This document shows positions 34,434 through 42,995 of a stretch of DNA of 64,000 bases, one piece after another. The position numbers and the translations under genes are program-made. The notes under the pieces were generated by a model. The model made no database searches, had not been told where the DNA came from, and worked only from the letters and a program-made list of their open reading frames with translations. Source of the DNA: Flavobacterium nitrogenifigens (GTDB taxonomy: Bacteria > Bacteroidota > Bacteroidia > Flavobacteriales > Flavobacteriaceae); the NCBI RefSeq assembly GCF_003254565.1, contig NZ_QJRI01000177.1, positions 1 through 64,000 on the forward strand, given 5' to 3'. Within the stretch, counting starts at the first letter, position 1, and every line of letters starts with the position of its first letter.

Positions 34434-34745
34434 TTATGGTTGTACTGTTTCGCCTTCCCAATCCAGGATTCCTCCAAGCAGATTGTACGCGTTTTCGATA
34501 CCTAATTCGTTCATTATCTGGCATGCTTTTGCACTTCTAGCTCCAGAACGACAGTATACATAATAATTTTTATTTTTGTCTAATTCTTCGATTTCATAGA
34601 TAAATGCCTGCCCTTTATTGATATCAATATTTAGAGCATTCTCAATGTAGCCGTCATTAAATTCGTCTTCAGTTCTTACATCAAGTATAACTGCATTTTC
34701 GTCAGCCTCTAACTGAGCAACCCAATCTTCTTGTGATAAATTCAT
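34434..34745 (-). CDS. Single-domain rhodanese-like sulfurtransferase
   Basis: 103 aa, one rhodanese domain. The active-site loop CRSGARS carries the catalytic Cys; VILDVRTEDEFNDGYIENALNI is the N-terminal hallmark. Cytoplasmic. Such proteins shuttle persulfide sulfur in thiosulfate or sulfide handling. It is divergent from the Crp/Fnr gene, which suggests common regulation with the sulfur genes in this part of the window. Confidence 0.9.
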   Translation of the reverse strand: MNLSQEDWVAQLEADENAVILDVRTEDEFNDGYIENALNIDINKGQAFIYEIEELDKNKNYYVYCRSGARSAKACQIMNELGIENAYNLLGGILDWEGETVQP

Positions 34746-34983
34746 AATAAAATGTGTTTTTGTAAAATTACGACGTTTCTATATATAAAAAACGTACCAA
34801 ATGCGATTTCGATTATTATTCTCAGAAAACGTTTTAGAGAAAGTATTATAATCAGTGAATTACAAATTTAGTTACTATTTTTAAAAATTCAGCCTACAAA
34901 ATCGATAGAAAATAGGATTTTTTCATTTGCATAAAATTAATCTTAAATCTAGTTTTCTGATAATTATTCCCACCCCAAACCCT

Positions 34984-34991
34984 TATCTTTG
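34984..34991 (+). promoter_or_regulatory. -7 promoter box upstream of the Crp/Fnr gene
   Basis: TATCTTTG, followed by C, is an exact TAnnTTTG match. The predicted transcript begins near 34998, so the dyad at 35031-35093 would lie in its 5' UTR. Confidence 0.55.
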
Positions 34992-35030
34992 CAAATAATC
35001 ACATATTTTAATTCTATTTTGATAAAAATA

Positions 35031-35093
35031 TTCGCCACGAACTAGACTAATTCTTAAAAGTAAATTGGTGTGAATTAGTGTAATTCGTGGCAA
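35031..35093. repeat. Inverted repeat of the TTCGTGGC family in the Crp/Fnr 5' UTR
   Basis: TTCGCCACGAA...CTAATTC pairs with GAATTAG...TTCGTGGC and ends 15 nt before the start codon at 35109. The same family occurs at 35745-35860, 35955-36070, 39352-39382 and 57339-57389. Confidence 0.7.
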
Positions 35094-35108
35094 AAAAAAA
35101 ACTATAAA

Positions 35109-35735
35109 ATGCAGCATTCATTAAAAACCATATTTCCTAATTTCTCCAACGAGCTTATTGCTACAATTGAAGAAAACGGAAGCCTTCAGGATTTTGAAGC
35201 AGGAACCATTTTAATGCGTACCGGACAGTATATTAAAAATACCGTTTTGATTATTAAAGGTAAAATCAAAATCTATCGCGAAGGCGAAGATGGCGGAGAG
35301 TTCTTGATGTATTATTTACAACCAGGACAAGCCTGCGCCATCTCGATGATTTGTACCGCTAAAAGCGAAAAAAGCCAGATAATGGCAAAAGTAGTTGAAG
35401 ATGTTACCGTGATGATGATTCCGTTGCAATTGATGGATAAATGGATGATGGAACATAGAAGCTGGTATGAATTTGTAATTGAAACCTACCGAAGCCGTTT
35501 TGAAGAAGTTCTCGAAGTGGTTGACAACATCGCCTTCCGTTCTATGGATGAAAGATTAGAGTTTTATTTAAAACGTCATTCTGATGCCTGCGGCTGCTCT
35601 GAAGTGAATCTTTCGCACCAAGAAATCGCAACCGAATTGAATACTTCACGTGAAGTGGTTTCTAGATTACTCAAAAAAATGGAACAGCGCGGTCTAGTCA
35701 AACTCAACCGAAACCAGATTGAGTTATTGAAATAA
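35109..35735 (+). CDS. Crp/Fnr-family transcriptional regulator
   Basis: 208 aa. An N-terminal cyclic-nucleotide-binding fold (LIIKGKIKIYREGEDGGEFLMYYLQPGQACAIS) is followed by a dimerisation helix and winged HTH (SHQEIATELNTSREVVSRLLKKME). No N-terminal Fe-S cysteine set as in Fnr; CGCSE at about 157 could be redox-active. In flavobacteria such regulators often sit beside TSUP and persulfide genes, as here with TSUP at 36142 and a rhodanese at 34434, suggesting control of sulfur detoxification. Confidence 0.9.
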   Translation: MQHSLKTIFPNFSNELIATIEENGSLQDFEAGTILMRTGQYIKNTVLIIKGKIKIYREGEDGGEFLMYYLQPGQACAISMICTAKSEKSQIMAKVVEDVTVMMIPLQLMDKWMMEHRSWYEFVIETYRSRFEEVLEVVDNIAFRSMDERLEFYLKRHSDACGCSEVNLSHQEIATELNTSREVVSRLLKKMEQRGLVKLNRNQIELLK

Positions 35736-36094
35736 AGTTTTCAGCCACGAATTCACGAATTTTATTTTTTTAAATCTGAATCGAAGCAAATTAAATAATC
35801 TGTGAAATTCATTACACAAATAAAATTAGCGCTAATTCGTGAATTCGTGGCTAAAAAAAAAAATCTTCTGTGATAAATGTTACTCAAAAAAAAGGAACAG
35901 CGAGGTTTGGTCAAACTCAACCGAAACCAGATAGAATTATTGAAATAATTTTTTTAGCCACGAATTCACGAATTTGTTTTTTTTAAATCTGAATCGAAGC
36001 AAATTAACTAATCTGTGAAATTCATTACACAAATAAAATTAGCACTAATTCGTGAATTCGTGGCTAAAAAAAAAATCTTCTGTGATAAATGTTA
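35668..36094. repeat. Tandem duplication of about 212 bp including the end of the Crp/Fnr gene
   Basis: Two consecutive units, about 35668-35879 and 35880-36094. Each holds the last 22 codons of the Crp/Fnr frame followed by a long inverted repeat (GCCACGAATTCACGAATT paired with the downstream AATTCGTGAATTCGTGGC). The units differ at scattered positions, so the event is not very recent. Confidence 0.8.
35881..35948 (+). pseudogene. Duplicated 3' fragment of the Crp/Fnr gene
   Basis: Retains the codons for QRGLVKLNRNQIELLK and the stop, without start or promoter. A remnant of the local duplication; not expected to be translated on its own. Confidence 0.75.
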
Positions 36095-36141
36095 CTGTAG
36101 GATTCTAATTTCCGAAGCAACTTTGCATTAAAATAAATGCA

Positions 36142-36927
36142 ATGGAATATTTAGGATTTTTTGCTTCAATCATAATCGGAATCTCGCTTGGTTTAATCGG
36201 CGGAGGCGGTTCTATTCTAACAATTCCAATTTTAGTTTATTTATTTAAAGTCAATCCAGATCAGGCAACTTCTTATTCCCTGTTTATTGTGGGATTAACG
36301 GCATTGTTTGGAAGTTATAGCCATTATAAAATGGGAAATTTAAAACTGAAATCGGCTTTGTATTTTGCAATTCCTTCGGTTATTTCGATTCTGATCATCC
36401 GCGAAGTGATCTTTCCGCAAATTGCTTCTACCTTATTTTCTGTAGCATCTTATACTGTTTCAAAAGATTTTCTGATTATGATCATCTTTTCCGTTTTAAT
36501 GATTACGGCAGCTATTTCGATGATTAAAAAAAATCAGACCGAAATAACATCAACGGAAACCAATTATTTGCAACTAAGCCTGATTGGATTTTTGGTCGGA
36601 ATCGTAACTGGTTTTCTAGGTGCTGGCGGGGGATTCTTAATTATTCCTGCCCTGCTTTTTTTCGCCAATCTTCCTATGAAACAAGCCGTTGGAACTTCAT
36701 TATTGATTATTACCATAAATTCGTCAATTGGTTTTGCTGGCGATTTATATATCGGAACACCAATAAATTATACTTTTCTTTTAAACGTTTCTGCAATGGC
36801 CTTAATCGGAATGCTTGTTGGAAGCCAGCTTTCTAAGAAAATAGACGGCACAAAATTAAAACCCCTTTTCGGATGGTTCGTTCTCGTAATGGGATTTTAC
36901 ATCATTACCAAAGAAGTTTTATTTTAA
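36142..36927 (+). CDS. TSUP/TauE-SafE family membrane permease
   Basis: 261 aa with about eight membrane helices and the duplicated TSUP signature: GLIGGGGSILTIPIL near the N-terminus and GAGGGFLIIPALLFFANLPMKQAVGTSL in the second half. The family moves sulfite, sulfonates or related organosulfur across the inner membrane. Its place after a Crp/Fnr regulator, and near rhodanese and MBL-rhodanese genes, favours sulfite/thiosulfate export during sulfide or persulfide handling; this is inference. Confidence 0.9.
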   Translation: MEYLGFFASIIIGISLGLIGGGGSILTIPILVYLFKVNPDQATSYSLFIVGLTALFGSYSHYKMGNLKLKSALYFAIPSVISILIIREVIFPQIASTLFSVASYTVSKDFLIMIIFSVLMITAAISMIKKNQTEITSTETNYLQLSLIGFLVGIVTGFLGAGGGFLIIPALLFFANLPMKQAVGTSLLIITINSSIGFAGDLYIGTPINYTFLLNVSAMALIGMLVGSQLSKKIDGTKLKPLFGWFVLVMGFYIITKEVLF

Positions 36928-37012
36928 TAGAACTCACAAATTTTATTTAGTTTCACTTGTAGAGTAATCTTTGTCAAAGCCTAACACTTTGACAAAGATG
37001 AAACTAAAACCT

Positions 37013-37423
37013 TCAAATTGCTCCAAACTTATCTTTATAACGTTCCAGCTCAATTTCGGTTCTTGAAAGCAGTTTTTCTAATAATTGAATTTTGTCTTCA
37101 TAAAGTTCTTTTAGAATCGAAGAATTATCGGCATTAATCAAAATACTGCCATTATTATTTCCTGTGATTTTATTAAAACTATTAAAATATTTATCGTATT
37201 CAAAACTAATTATATCCTCAACGCTGACATCTAAAATCTTTCCTATTTCAACTAATTTTTCGTAACTCAAAGAAGTCTTTCCCTTTTCGATTTTACTGTA
37301 ACCCGCCTGAGTTACACCTAATCTTTCTGCCATATATTCTTGAGTGTAATTTTTTAACTCTCTAATGTTTCTAATCTTGTTTTTAATTGTTGTGGCCATA
37401 ATTTTATTCTGATTTGAGGTCAT
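37013..37423 (-). CDS. XRE-family HTH regulator with C-terminal coiled coil
   Basis: 136 aa. The HTH_3 domain (IRNIRELKNYTQEYMAERLGVTQAGYSKIEKGKTSLS) covers about residues 15-70, and a C-terminal coiled coil (LYEDKIQLLEKLLSRTEIELERYKDK) likely dimerises. The Met at 37399 is an alternative start. Such small regulators occur in plasmid, phage and chromosomal contexts; nothing here shows a mobile element. Target unknown. Confidence 0.85.
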   Translation of the reverse strand: MTSNQNKIMATTIKNKIRNIRELKNYTQEYMAERLGVTQAGYSKIEKGKTSLSYEKLVEIGKILDVSVEDIISFEYDKYFNSFNKITGNNNGSILINADNSSILKELYEDKIQLLEKLLSRTEIELERYKDKFGAI

Positions 37424-37628
37424 GTATAGCTAAAACAGCCAGCCGTTAATTTCTAACGACTTAACTATACTTCTTTTGGGTATTTTAACGCTTTATAAAT
37501 AGAAAAATATGATACAGCGTTTCGTTAATATTTTCTTTTAGTAATAAAATAATCGTACATCAAAGCTGCCATTATGAAAACAAAGTCATAATGGGAAATA
37601 GTAAATTCAAACATCTTTGATTTTTTTG

Positions 37629-38033
37629 TTAGGCAGTTATTTTTACACTTCTTTCAAACTGAAGATCCAAATAATAATCCATCTGCTCTCCAACCAACAC
37701 ATGGTCTTTTGGTGCGATTTTAGTTTTTATTTCTTTTTGGTAAATATCTTTAACAAAAAGAAAATATACAAATTCTGCTTTATCGCTAAACCACAATGCC
37801 ACAATCAATGCATAACTTAAAACCGCAGGAATAACATAATGTAGGTCTATTAGATTAGAAAATAGCATACAGTAATATGCGGTGGCGGTTACGGCTATAA
37901 AAGAGCCATTTTCAAGAAAATATTTTCTCTTTTTTTTGAGCAGTATAAGTTCTTTAATTTCGTCAAATTGATACTGCCAGTTTTTAGATTTAAAACGAAA
38001 TCTAACCTCATCGGAAAAAATTGTTAAAGGCAT
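37629..38033 (-). CDS. Two-TM YcxB-like membrane protein, unknown function
   Basis: 134 aa. A basic N-terminal segment (KSKNWQYQFDEIKELILLKKKRKYFLENG) leads to two membrane helices (about 47-65 and 70-86) and a basic/acidic C-terminal tail. A stress-response or regulatory membrane protein is possible; no catalytic motif is visible. It is 205 nt downstream of the start-side of the XRE gene, in divergent-to-tandem minus orientation, without evidence for an operon. Confidence 0.6.
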   Translation of the reverse strand: MPLTIFSDEVRFRFKSKNWQYQFDEIKELILLKKKRKYFLENGSFIAVTATAYYCMLFSNLIDLHYVIPAVLSYALIVALWFSDKAEFVYFLFVKDIYQKEIKTKIAPKDHVLVGEQMDYYLDLQFERSVKITA

Positions 38034-38300
38034 AATTTAAGTAGGTAAATATAGCTTTACGCTTTTAGTAAAAATAAATTGCTAAAAATTCTTTAGGGGG
38101 AAAAAATTCTTAGATACGCAATATTAAACATTAACTGCTTTTTTTTCTTACAATACAACTTATAGAATATAACTATCGGTTGTAATTCAATCTTTTGTAA
38201 AAATTATCATATGTTTTTTTTCAGCTTCTAAGTCCAAACAAAATAACTCCCATAACAACTGAAGGGCATTTATGTTGTTAATATAAAAAATTACATAATT

Positions 38301-39155
38301 TTATTTCAGTTCATAAGTCCATTTCAATGTCTTCTCATCAAAATCTACAGATATGTAAGCCATGTAATCAACGGCAATTTGTGAATTTTTATATTTTTTT
38401 AACTCCCAGATTTTCAAATTTTTCAGTAATTCTATGGTATAAATTTCAAATTCTGTTAAAGGTCTTCTACTTTTCACTTTAAATTCTTTCATTAAACCAA
38501 AGGCTGGATCAATTATAAAATCTTCAGAAGATTTGTACCAATCAAAAAAATTAAAAACAGAAACCAGTTCTCCTTTTTTATTAATGTACAATGCAAAAAG
38601 TCCTAATGGTTTATCAGATTTTATAGCTTTTGCATTTTTAAAAATAGAGTCCAGATTGGTAATTGGTTTTGCAGAATTAAATTCACCGTTTACAGTATTA
38701 TCAAGATCGTAAATGTAGTTATCTAATTTAAATTCGTTTCCATGATCCAACACCTTTTGAAGAAGCGGATTAATTCCACTTTCCTGAATAACCTGCGAAT
38801 TGGAACACATAATACTAAAACCCAATTTTCCTTTATATTCAGAAGCAAAAACTAATAGTTTCTGATTCTTGTGAACTTCCATATGACAAGAACTTCCACC
38901 AGAGGACTCTTTCTCATAATAAAGTGTAAAATGTAGTTCTTTTGGAATATTACCTTTTTTATAATTCTTGAGCACTTTAACTTTTATAGAATAAGTAGCA
39001 GAATCTTTGGCAATTTTTTTAAATGTAACTAATCCTTCAAAAACATATTTGGAAGAATAAAACTCTAAAATTGGTTTAGGTGTATCACAACTGCAAGCAA
39101 CTGCTTTTACAGACACAAATAAGAAAATAAGTAACGTTATTATTTGTTTTTTCAT
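38301..39155 (-). CDS. Exported protein with NTR/TIMP-like N-terminal domain
   Basis: 284 aa. The signal peptide ends just before ACSCDTPKP; a mature N-terminal CSC followed by FYSSKYVFEGLV and CHMEVHKNQKLLVFAS matches the pattern of bacterial proteins resembling the netrin/TIMP inhibitor fold. The C-terminal half is a separate domain (AKAIKSDKPLGLFALYINKKGELVSVFNFF...) resembling TonB-C-like folds. An extracytoplasmic function is certain only as to location. Confidence 0.65.
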   Translation of the reverse strand: MKKQIITLLIFLFVSVKAVACSCDTPKPILEFYSSKYVFEGLVTFKKIAKDSATYSIKVKVLKNYKKGNIPKELHFTLYYEKESSGGSSCHMEVHKNQKLLVFASEYKGKLGFSIMCSNSQVIQESGINPLLQKVLDHGNEFKLDNYIYDLDNTVNGEFNSAKPITNLDSIFKNAKAIKSDKPLGLFALYINKKGELVSVFNFFDWYKSSEDFIIDPAFGLMKEFKVKSRRPLTEFEIYTIELLKNLKIWELKKYKNSQIAVDYMAYISVDFDEKTLKWTYELK

Positions 39156-39171
39156 TGATACTTTTCTGAAT

Positions 39172-39296
39172 TGCCTCCAGCTTCAGCTGGAGGTAAGCAA
39201 ATGTATATAAAAAAGGCTTTAGCCAAAAACCGCAAAGTTTGGCTAAAGCCCAATTCAAATCTCAACAAAAAACCTCCAGCTAAAGCTGGAGGCAAT
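39172..39296. repeat. Nested inverted repeats (CCTCCAGCT family)
   Basis: GCCTCCAGCTtcAGCTGGAGG near 39173 and CCTCCAGCTaaAGCTGGAGGC near 39272 flank a further dyad, GGCTTTAGCCAAA with TTTGGCTAAAGCC. Immediately upstream of the exported gene at 38301; also a part-member of the TTCGTGGC family at 39352-39382. Confidence 0.75.
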
Positions 39297-39387
39297 TCAT
39301 TTTATATTGAAACTAAAATTCGTGTAATCTATAGCTATAAAATTCATTAATCAGAATAAAATTCGTGAATTCGTGGCTATAAAAAAA

Positions 39388-40464
39388 TCAATGTTCCCCA
39401 TACCCAACATCATCCATTTTCCCACTAAAAACACGATATTGAATGATAAAATAAATAATCACGAGAAACAAAGCGATAAAAAACCAGCTCAATCCCGCAT
39501 TTAATCCGTATTCGTGAGCGGCAGTATTGTAAATGGTTAATGACGGATTTATATTATTGGTTGAAGGCAAAACATTCGGAAAAATAGAAACCGCTGTCGA
39601 AGCAAATCCACCAACTAAGAATAAAGTCGAAAAAATAAATCCTTGACCGTCTTTTTTGAAAGAACGAACTTTGAATAATCCCGCAATTCCCACAAAAGTC
39701 ATTAAAGGAAAAAACCAAAGAACAGGGTTTTCAACGAAATTATGAAACGGCTTCGGCTCAATAAAATGCCAAATTCCTAAAGAAATAAAAACCAAAACCA
39801 GCAAAACAAAGTTCAACCTAAAAACTACATTTTTCAATTTCGGATTCAGCGCCGAATTTGTTTTATAAATAATCCAATTTGCGCCGTGAATCGTCAATGC
39901 GACTACACTCACAATTCCCAAGAAAAGTGTAAACCAATCGATAATTCCCAATTCATTTGCCTGTGGACTAAAAGTCGGATTCCATAAAGGCAAAAAGAAA
40001 AAATGTGGTTCTTGCGTAGAAACGCCATTTTGAACCATCCCTAGATTTACGCCACGAACGATGTTTCCTAAAGCAATTCCGAAAAAGAGAGCTAAAAGCA
40101 AACTTGCAATTCCGAAAGCTTTATCCCAAATACTTTCCCACATATGATTATGAATCTGTCCGCGCATTTCAAGTCCGATGGCGCGAAAAATCAAAAGCCA
40201 CAAAATCATAATTAGAGGCAGATAAAATCCGCTGAAAGATGATGCATATAAAGTTGGAAAAGCAAAAAACAAAACGCCTCCTGCTGCAATTAGCCAAACT
40301 TCATTGGCATCCCAAAACGGTCCAATTGCATTGGTAATTGCCTTTTTATCTTTTTCTGTATCGGCAAAAAATAAATGAATAATTCCTGCACCAAAATCAT
40401 AGCCGTCTAAAACCAGATAAACAGCCAGAATTCCCATTAAAACTACGTACCAAAAAAATTCCAT
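39388..40464 (-). CDS. cydB: Cytochrome bd ubiquinol oxidase subunit II
   Basis: 358 aa, nine-helix CydB fold. The N-terminal signature VLDGYDFGAGIIHLFFADT is intact and the quinol-oxidase helices are all present. Together with CydA it forms a high-affinity terminal oxidase reducing oxygen to water at the inner membrane, used at low oxygen and under sulfide or nitric oxide stress. Starts 2 nt after the cydA stop. No small CydX gene was recognised. Confidence 0.95.
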   Translation of the reverse strand: MEFFWYVVLMGILAVYLVLDGYDFGAGIIHLFFADTEKDKKAITNAIGPFWDANEVWLIAAGGVLFFAFPTLYASSFSGFYLPLIMILWLLIFRAIGLEMRGQIHNHMWESIWDKAFGIASLLLALFFGIALGNIVRGVNLGMVQNGVSTQEPHFFFLPLWNPTFSPQANELGIIDWFTLFLGIVSVVALTIHGANWIIYKTNSALNPKLKNVVFRLNFVLLVLVFISLGIWHFIEPKPFHNFVENPVLWFFPLMTFVGIAGLFKVRSFKKDGQGFIFSTLFLVGGFASTAVSIFPNVLPSTNNINPSLTIYNTAAHEYGLNAGLSWFFIALFLVIIYFIIQYRVFSGKMDDVGYGEH

Positions 40465-40466
40465 AC

Positions 40467-41813
40467 TTATATTTTTTCTGTTGAAAGTTCCACATGGTGC
40501 GGTCCTTTATTGATAATTTTTCCAACTAAAAGCAAAAACAGCATTCCTAGCAAAAGGTACAAACCAATAAAACCAAGAAGAGTAAACAAGGTATTTCCTG
40601 ATGAAACTGTTGGCGAGGCTCCTGCTGCTGTTCGCATTAAATTATAAACCAGCCATGGCTGTCTTCCTAATTCTGCCGTATACCAGCCTGTAGTATTGGC
40701 AATATACGGAAATGGCATCATGAACATCAAAGACCATAAAAGCCATTTGGTTTCAAACAATTTCCCTCTGATTAACTGAAAAAGAGAAAGTACCATTAAT
40801 CCAATAAAAACAGTTCCAAGACCAACCATGATATGATAGGCATAGTACAAACCAGAAATATTCGTTGGATGCAGATCTTCTTCAAACTGATCTAAGCCTT
40901 TTATTTCCTGGTCCCAATTTCCGTAAGTTAGGAAACTTAAAATATTGGGAACGGCGATTTTATTATCCAATTTTTTGTCTTTTACATCAGGTTGTCCGAT
41001 TAAGACAATTTCAGAACCTTTCTTTTCAGTATGAAAAATCCCTTCCATCGCAGCAAAAGTTACTGGCTGATATTTCACCACATTTTTAGCGGCTAAATCT
41101 CCCGTTGGAACAGCTACAATTACACTCGAAATCAATCCGAAGATTACTCCTGTTTTCAAGAACAATTTCCCGAAAGAAACATTTTTGTTGCTTAAAATAT
41201 AGAACGCTCCAATTCCAGCCACAACAAAAGAACTGGTTACTAAAGAAGCCGCTTGATTGTGCAAATAAGAAGGCCAAAGCCATGGATTCAAGAATAAAGC
41301 TTGAAAGTTATTCAATACAAATTTTCCGTTTTCCAAGATTTCATAACCAACAGGATTTTGCATCCAAGAATGTGTCGCAATGATTAAAAATCCACTAGCC
41401 CAAGAACCTATCATAATTAATAATCCGGTTACAAAATGCCATTTATGCCCAAGAAGTTTTTCTCCAAACAGAAATAATCCGAGAAAAGAAGATTCAAGAA
41501 AGAAAGAAAACATTCCTTCCATTGCCAATGTCTGGCCAATGATTCCGCCTGTTAATTCAGAGAATTTTGCCCAATTGGTTCCAAACTGAAACTCCATCGG
41601 GATTCCGGTTACAACGCCCATTGCAAAATTGAGGGCGAAGATTTTCATCCAGAAATGGGTAGCGTGATTGTATTGTTCGTCTTTAGTCTTGAGATATTTC
41701 CACTTGAAGTATACAATGATCAACGAAAGACCCATTGTAAGTTGCGGAAAAAGATAATGAAAAGTGATCGTGAAGGCAAATTGCATTCGATCATAAAAGA
41801 GCATTTCTTCCAT
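40467..41813 (-). CDS. cydA: Cytochrome bd ubiquinol oxidase subunit I
   Basis: 448 aa from ATG 41813; the frame extends 13 codons further but the internal start fits the family N-terminus (MLFYDRMQFAFTITFHYLFP). It provides the heme b558 and b595/d ligands, with GMVTGIPMEFQFGTNW and the quinol-binding Q-loop between helices VI and VII; the loop is short, as in non-enterobacterial forms. The C-terminal GRQPW motif is present. Operon with cydB. Confidence 0.95.
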   Translation of the reverse strand: MEEMLFYDRMQFAFTITFHYLFPQLTMGLSLIIVYFKWKYLKTKDEQYNHATHFWMKIFALNFAMGVVTGIPMEFQFGTNWAKFSELTGGIIGQTLAMEGMFSFFLESSFLGLFLFGEKLLGHKWHFVTGLLIMIGSWASGFLIIATHSWMQNPVGYEILENGKFVLNNFQALFLNPWLWPSYLHNQAASLVTSSFVVAGIGAFYILSNKNVSFGKLFLKTGVIFGLISSVIVAVPTGDLAAKNVVKYQPVTFAAMEGIFHTEKKGSEIVLIGQPDVKDKKLDNKIAVPNILSFLTYGNWDQEIKGLDQFEEDLHPTNISGLYYAYHIMVGLGTVFIGLMVLSLFQLIRGKLFETKWLLWSLMFMMPFPYIANTTGWYTAELGRQPWLVYNLMRTAAGASPTVSSGNTLFTLLGFIGLYLLLGMLFLLLVGKIINKGPHHVELSTEKI

Positions 41814-41967
41814 AATGGTAATTTGTTTATGAAGTTCCACAAATTTAACCATTAGAACCCGAATTAACGCCCTTTAAAAAAAGTTTATCTCCCGATATTT
41901 GTTAAACTTTTCAACAATTTAAAGGTATTGATTACACTTCTACTCTTTTTGATTTGGTTATAGTTTG

Positions 41968-42175
41968 TAATTTCGACAAAGGAGAAATCTTCGCAAGTAA
42001 CTCCGCAACGAGAAGCCATTCTTTGTCGAGCTTCTTACGACGATTTCTCCTTCGTCGAATGAAATGACAAAATTGCGTATAGATTTACATGATTAAACAT
42101 AACCCGTGGTTTCAACTACCGGAACACAATGCATATCCGATACATTTCCTGCGGTTGAAACCGCAGGAAATGTTT
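41968..42175. repeat. Two intergenic inverted repeats
   Basis: CGACAAAGGAGAAATC pairs with GATTTCTCCTTCGTCG around 41975-42060, with a further TTCTTTGTCGAG element inside. Then a GTGGTTTCAACTACCGG and CCTGCGGTTGAAACCGCAGG dyad lies at 42104-42175. No gene lies in this 350-bp gap between cydA and the HD-domain gene (both on the minus strand), so it also holds the cydA promoter and the end of the HD transcript. Confidence 0.7.
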
Positions 42176-42201
42176 GATTTTGTTTACGCATTTATTTTTG
42201 A

Positions 42202-42792
42202 TTATTTTTCTAAAATCCCTTTTTCGACACTTTCATTAATCAAGCCTTCAGCGTAATTCCATATCGATTTTGAACCCTCTTTAATAATGCTTTTCTTCTC
42301 GTAAACTTTATCATATTTCACTCCAAACTCTTTCCAAGTTCCGCCATTGTTAGATGTGTTTTGCAATAACGGTTCAAGTCTGTCCATAGATCTTGCAAAT
42401 TTGGCTTCGTTGGTTTCACCGGCTTCAAATTCTTCCCAAATCGAAATAAACTCTTCAGCTTGTTTTTTTGGAAGCAAACCAAAGATTCTGTTCGCTGCTA
42501 AACGTTCTTCATCTGTATTGTCATGACTTTTTACAGTATCATAAATAAAAACGTCTCCCGCATCAATTTCTACGATATCGTGTATCAAAACCATTTTTAC
42601 CACTTTCAAAATATCAATCGGTTCATTGGAATGTTCTGCCAAAACAATTGCCATTAAAGCCAAATGCCAACTGTGCTCTGCATCATTTTCGCATCTATCA
42701 CTGTTGAATAATTTTGTCTTGCGCTGAATGTATTTTACCTTATCAATTTCTTTTATAAAAGCAATTTGATCTATTAAATCCTGTGTGTTCAT
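42202..42792 (-). CDS. HD-domain phosphohydrolase (YfbR-like)
   Basis: 196 aa from the ATG at 42792; the longer frame to 42858 is less likely because its 5' end has no typical context. HD superfamily metal-binding residues appear as AEHSWHLA, LIHDIVEIDAGD and the later Asp in SMDRLEPLL. Similar to YfbR-type 5'-deoxynucleotidases and other HD_3 phosphohydrolases; the nucleotide substrate is unproven. Cytoplasmic, monocistronic. Confidence 0.85.
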   Translation of the reverse strand: MNTQDLIDQIAFIKEIDKVKYIQRKTKLFNSDRCENDAEHSWHLALMAIVLAEHSNEPIDILKVVKMVLIHDIVEIDAGDVFIYDTVKSHDNTDEERLAANRIFGLLPKKQAEEFISIWEEFEAGETNEAKFARSMDRLEPLLQNTSNNGGTWKEFGVKYDKVYEKKSIIKEGSKSIWNYAEGLINESVEKGILEK

Positions 42793-42961
42793 TTTCTTTT
42801 TTGTTTTGAAATGACATTCGTCATACGCAAAATTAAAGCTTAAAGCGTAATTGCTCAACTTAAAATTAACTTATCTCAGATCGTACAAGAAAATCCATAT
42901 TATTTTACACAAAAACCTAATTTCTGTAACATTAGTCACCAATTTTTTTAAAAAACAAGAC

Positions 42962-42969
42962 TACCTTTG
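42962..42969 (+). promoter_or_regulatory. -7 promoter box of the MBL-rhodanese operon
   Basis: TACCTTTG is an exact TAnnTTTG match, 26 nt before the start codon at 42996. Confidence 0.55.
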
Positions 42970-42995
42970 TCTTCCATTATTTTTATTATTGAATC

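Noticed and set aside
35881..35948. Independent small gene after the Crp/Fnr regulator
   Set aside because: It is a copy of the last 22 codons of the adjacent regulator produced by a tandem duplication.
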